DNA of 14,900 nucleotides, from positions 1 to 14,900 of the forward strand of contig JAEXZL010000186.1 in the NCBI GenBank assembly GCA_023451395.1, in the 5' to 3' direction. The notes beneath the pieces are model-generated. The model ran no database searches. It had not been told where the DNA came from and worked only from the letters and a program-made list of their open reading frames with translations. Shown here in pieces: positions 14,812 to 14,900 of the stretch. Source of the DNA: Bacillota bacterium (lineage in GTDB: Bacteria; Bacillota; Clostridia; Clostridiales; Clostridiaceae). The translations under genes were made by a program, and so were the position numbers. The stretch's first letter is position 1, and the number at the start of each line of letters is the position of its first letter.

Positions 14812-14828
14812 CCTCCTTTCTTTGGAGG
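14812..14828 (-). promoter_or_regulatory. Hairpin sequestering the mtlR ribosome binding site
   Basis: In the minus-strand transcript CCTCC (14828-14824) can pair exactly with the GGAGG of the mtlR ribosome binding site (14816-14812) across a 7-base loop. The start codon follows seven bases later. Four of five pairs are G-C. Folding would hide the Shine-Dalgarno sequence. Confidence 0.5.
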
Positions 14829-14838
14829 TTGTATAATT

Positions 14839-14887
14839 CCAGAGCCACAGAGTAAAATATAAATCCACTTCAGTGACTCTGGAGGTT
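14839..14887 (-). promoter_or_regulatory. Alternative stem-loops and repeated AACCTCCA in the mtlR leader
   Basis: The minus-strand segment CCAGAGT (14882-14876) can pair either with ACTCTG (14853-14848) or with CTCTGG (14844-14839), so the two stems exclude each other. AACCTCCA, able to pair with the ribosome binding site, occurs twice (14887-14880 and 14830-14823). No good T tract follows the outer stem. The region may be the end of the upstream gene's 3' flank, a weak terminator or a regulatory leader. Confidence 0.35.
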
Positions 14888-14900
14888 AATCATATTTAAT

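Overview
The window looks like a chromosomal segment of a low-GC, Gram-positive anaerobe, most likely Clostridium or a close relative. The reasons are AT-rich spacers, strong AGGAGG-type ribosome binding sites, several TTG start codons, a ferredoxin-dependent 2-oxoacid oxidoreductase, and many Firmicutes-type families (YclN/YclO, YtrA-type GntR, MtlR). I see no phage, transposase, CRISPR array, tRNA or rRNA. Most of it reads as ordinary core or accessory metabolism rather than a mobile island.

Layout. (1) Positions 1-1240, minus strand: the end of a siderophore ABC importer operon. A YclN-like permease is followed by the start of a YclO-like permease, which runs off the left edge. A good Fur box covers the promoter. 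(2) 1364-2134, plus strand: a divergent AraC-family regulator that ends in a perfect hairpin. (3) 2244-4913, minus strand: an EamA-type drug/metabolite transporter and a YtcJ-type amidohydrolase, each with its own candidate promoter. (4) 5090-7092, minus strand: a compact three-gene operon (YtrA-type GntR repressor, ABC ATPase, ABC-2 permease). It has a near-consensus promoter overlapped by a large dyad operator and ends in a clear intrinsic terminator. (5) 7253-8163, minus strand: a lone short-chain dehydrogenase with promoter and terminator. (6) 8451-10840, plus strand: iorA-iorB, indolepyruvate:ferredoxin oxidoreductase, divergent from the dehydrogenase across a 405-nt spacer. (7) 10846-14900, minus strand: an mtlR-mtlF-like PTS segment followed by a zinc-dependent, SorE-like sugar/polyol-phosphate dehydrogenase. 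It converges on iorAB at a shared hairpin. The membrane component of the PTS would be expected beyond the right edge.

How the genes work together. The left end is iron-regulated siderophore uptake. The GntR-ABC unit is a typical inducible, self-regulated exporter or stress module. IorAB oxidises aryl-pyruvates made by transamination of aromatic amino acids and reduces ferredoxin, as expected in an amino-acid fermenter. The right end is a PTS polyol pathway in which the usual MtlD is not seen and a medium-chain zinc dehydrogenase sits in its place.

I did not find a clear, previously undescribed system. The best candidates for a second look are the mtlR leader (a hairpin burying the ribosome binding site plus alternative stems), the mtlR-mtlF-dehydrogenase combination, and the GntR operator laid over its own promoter.
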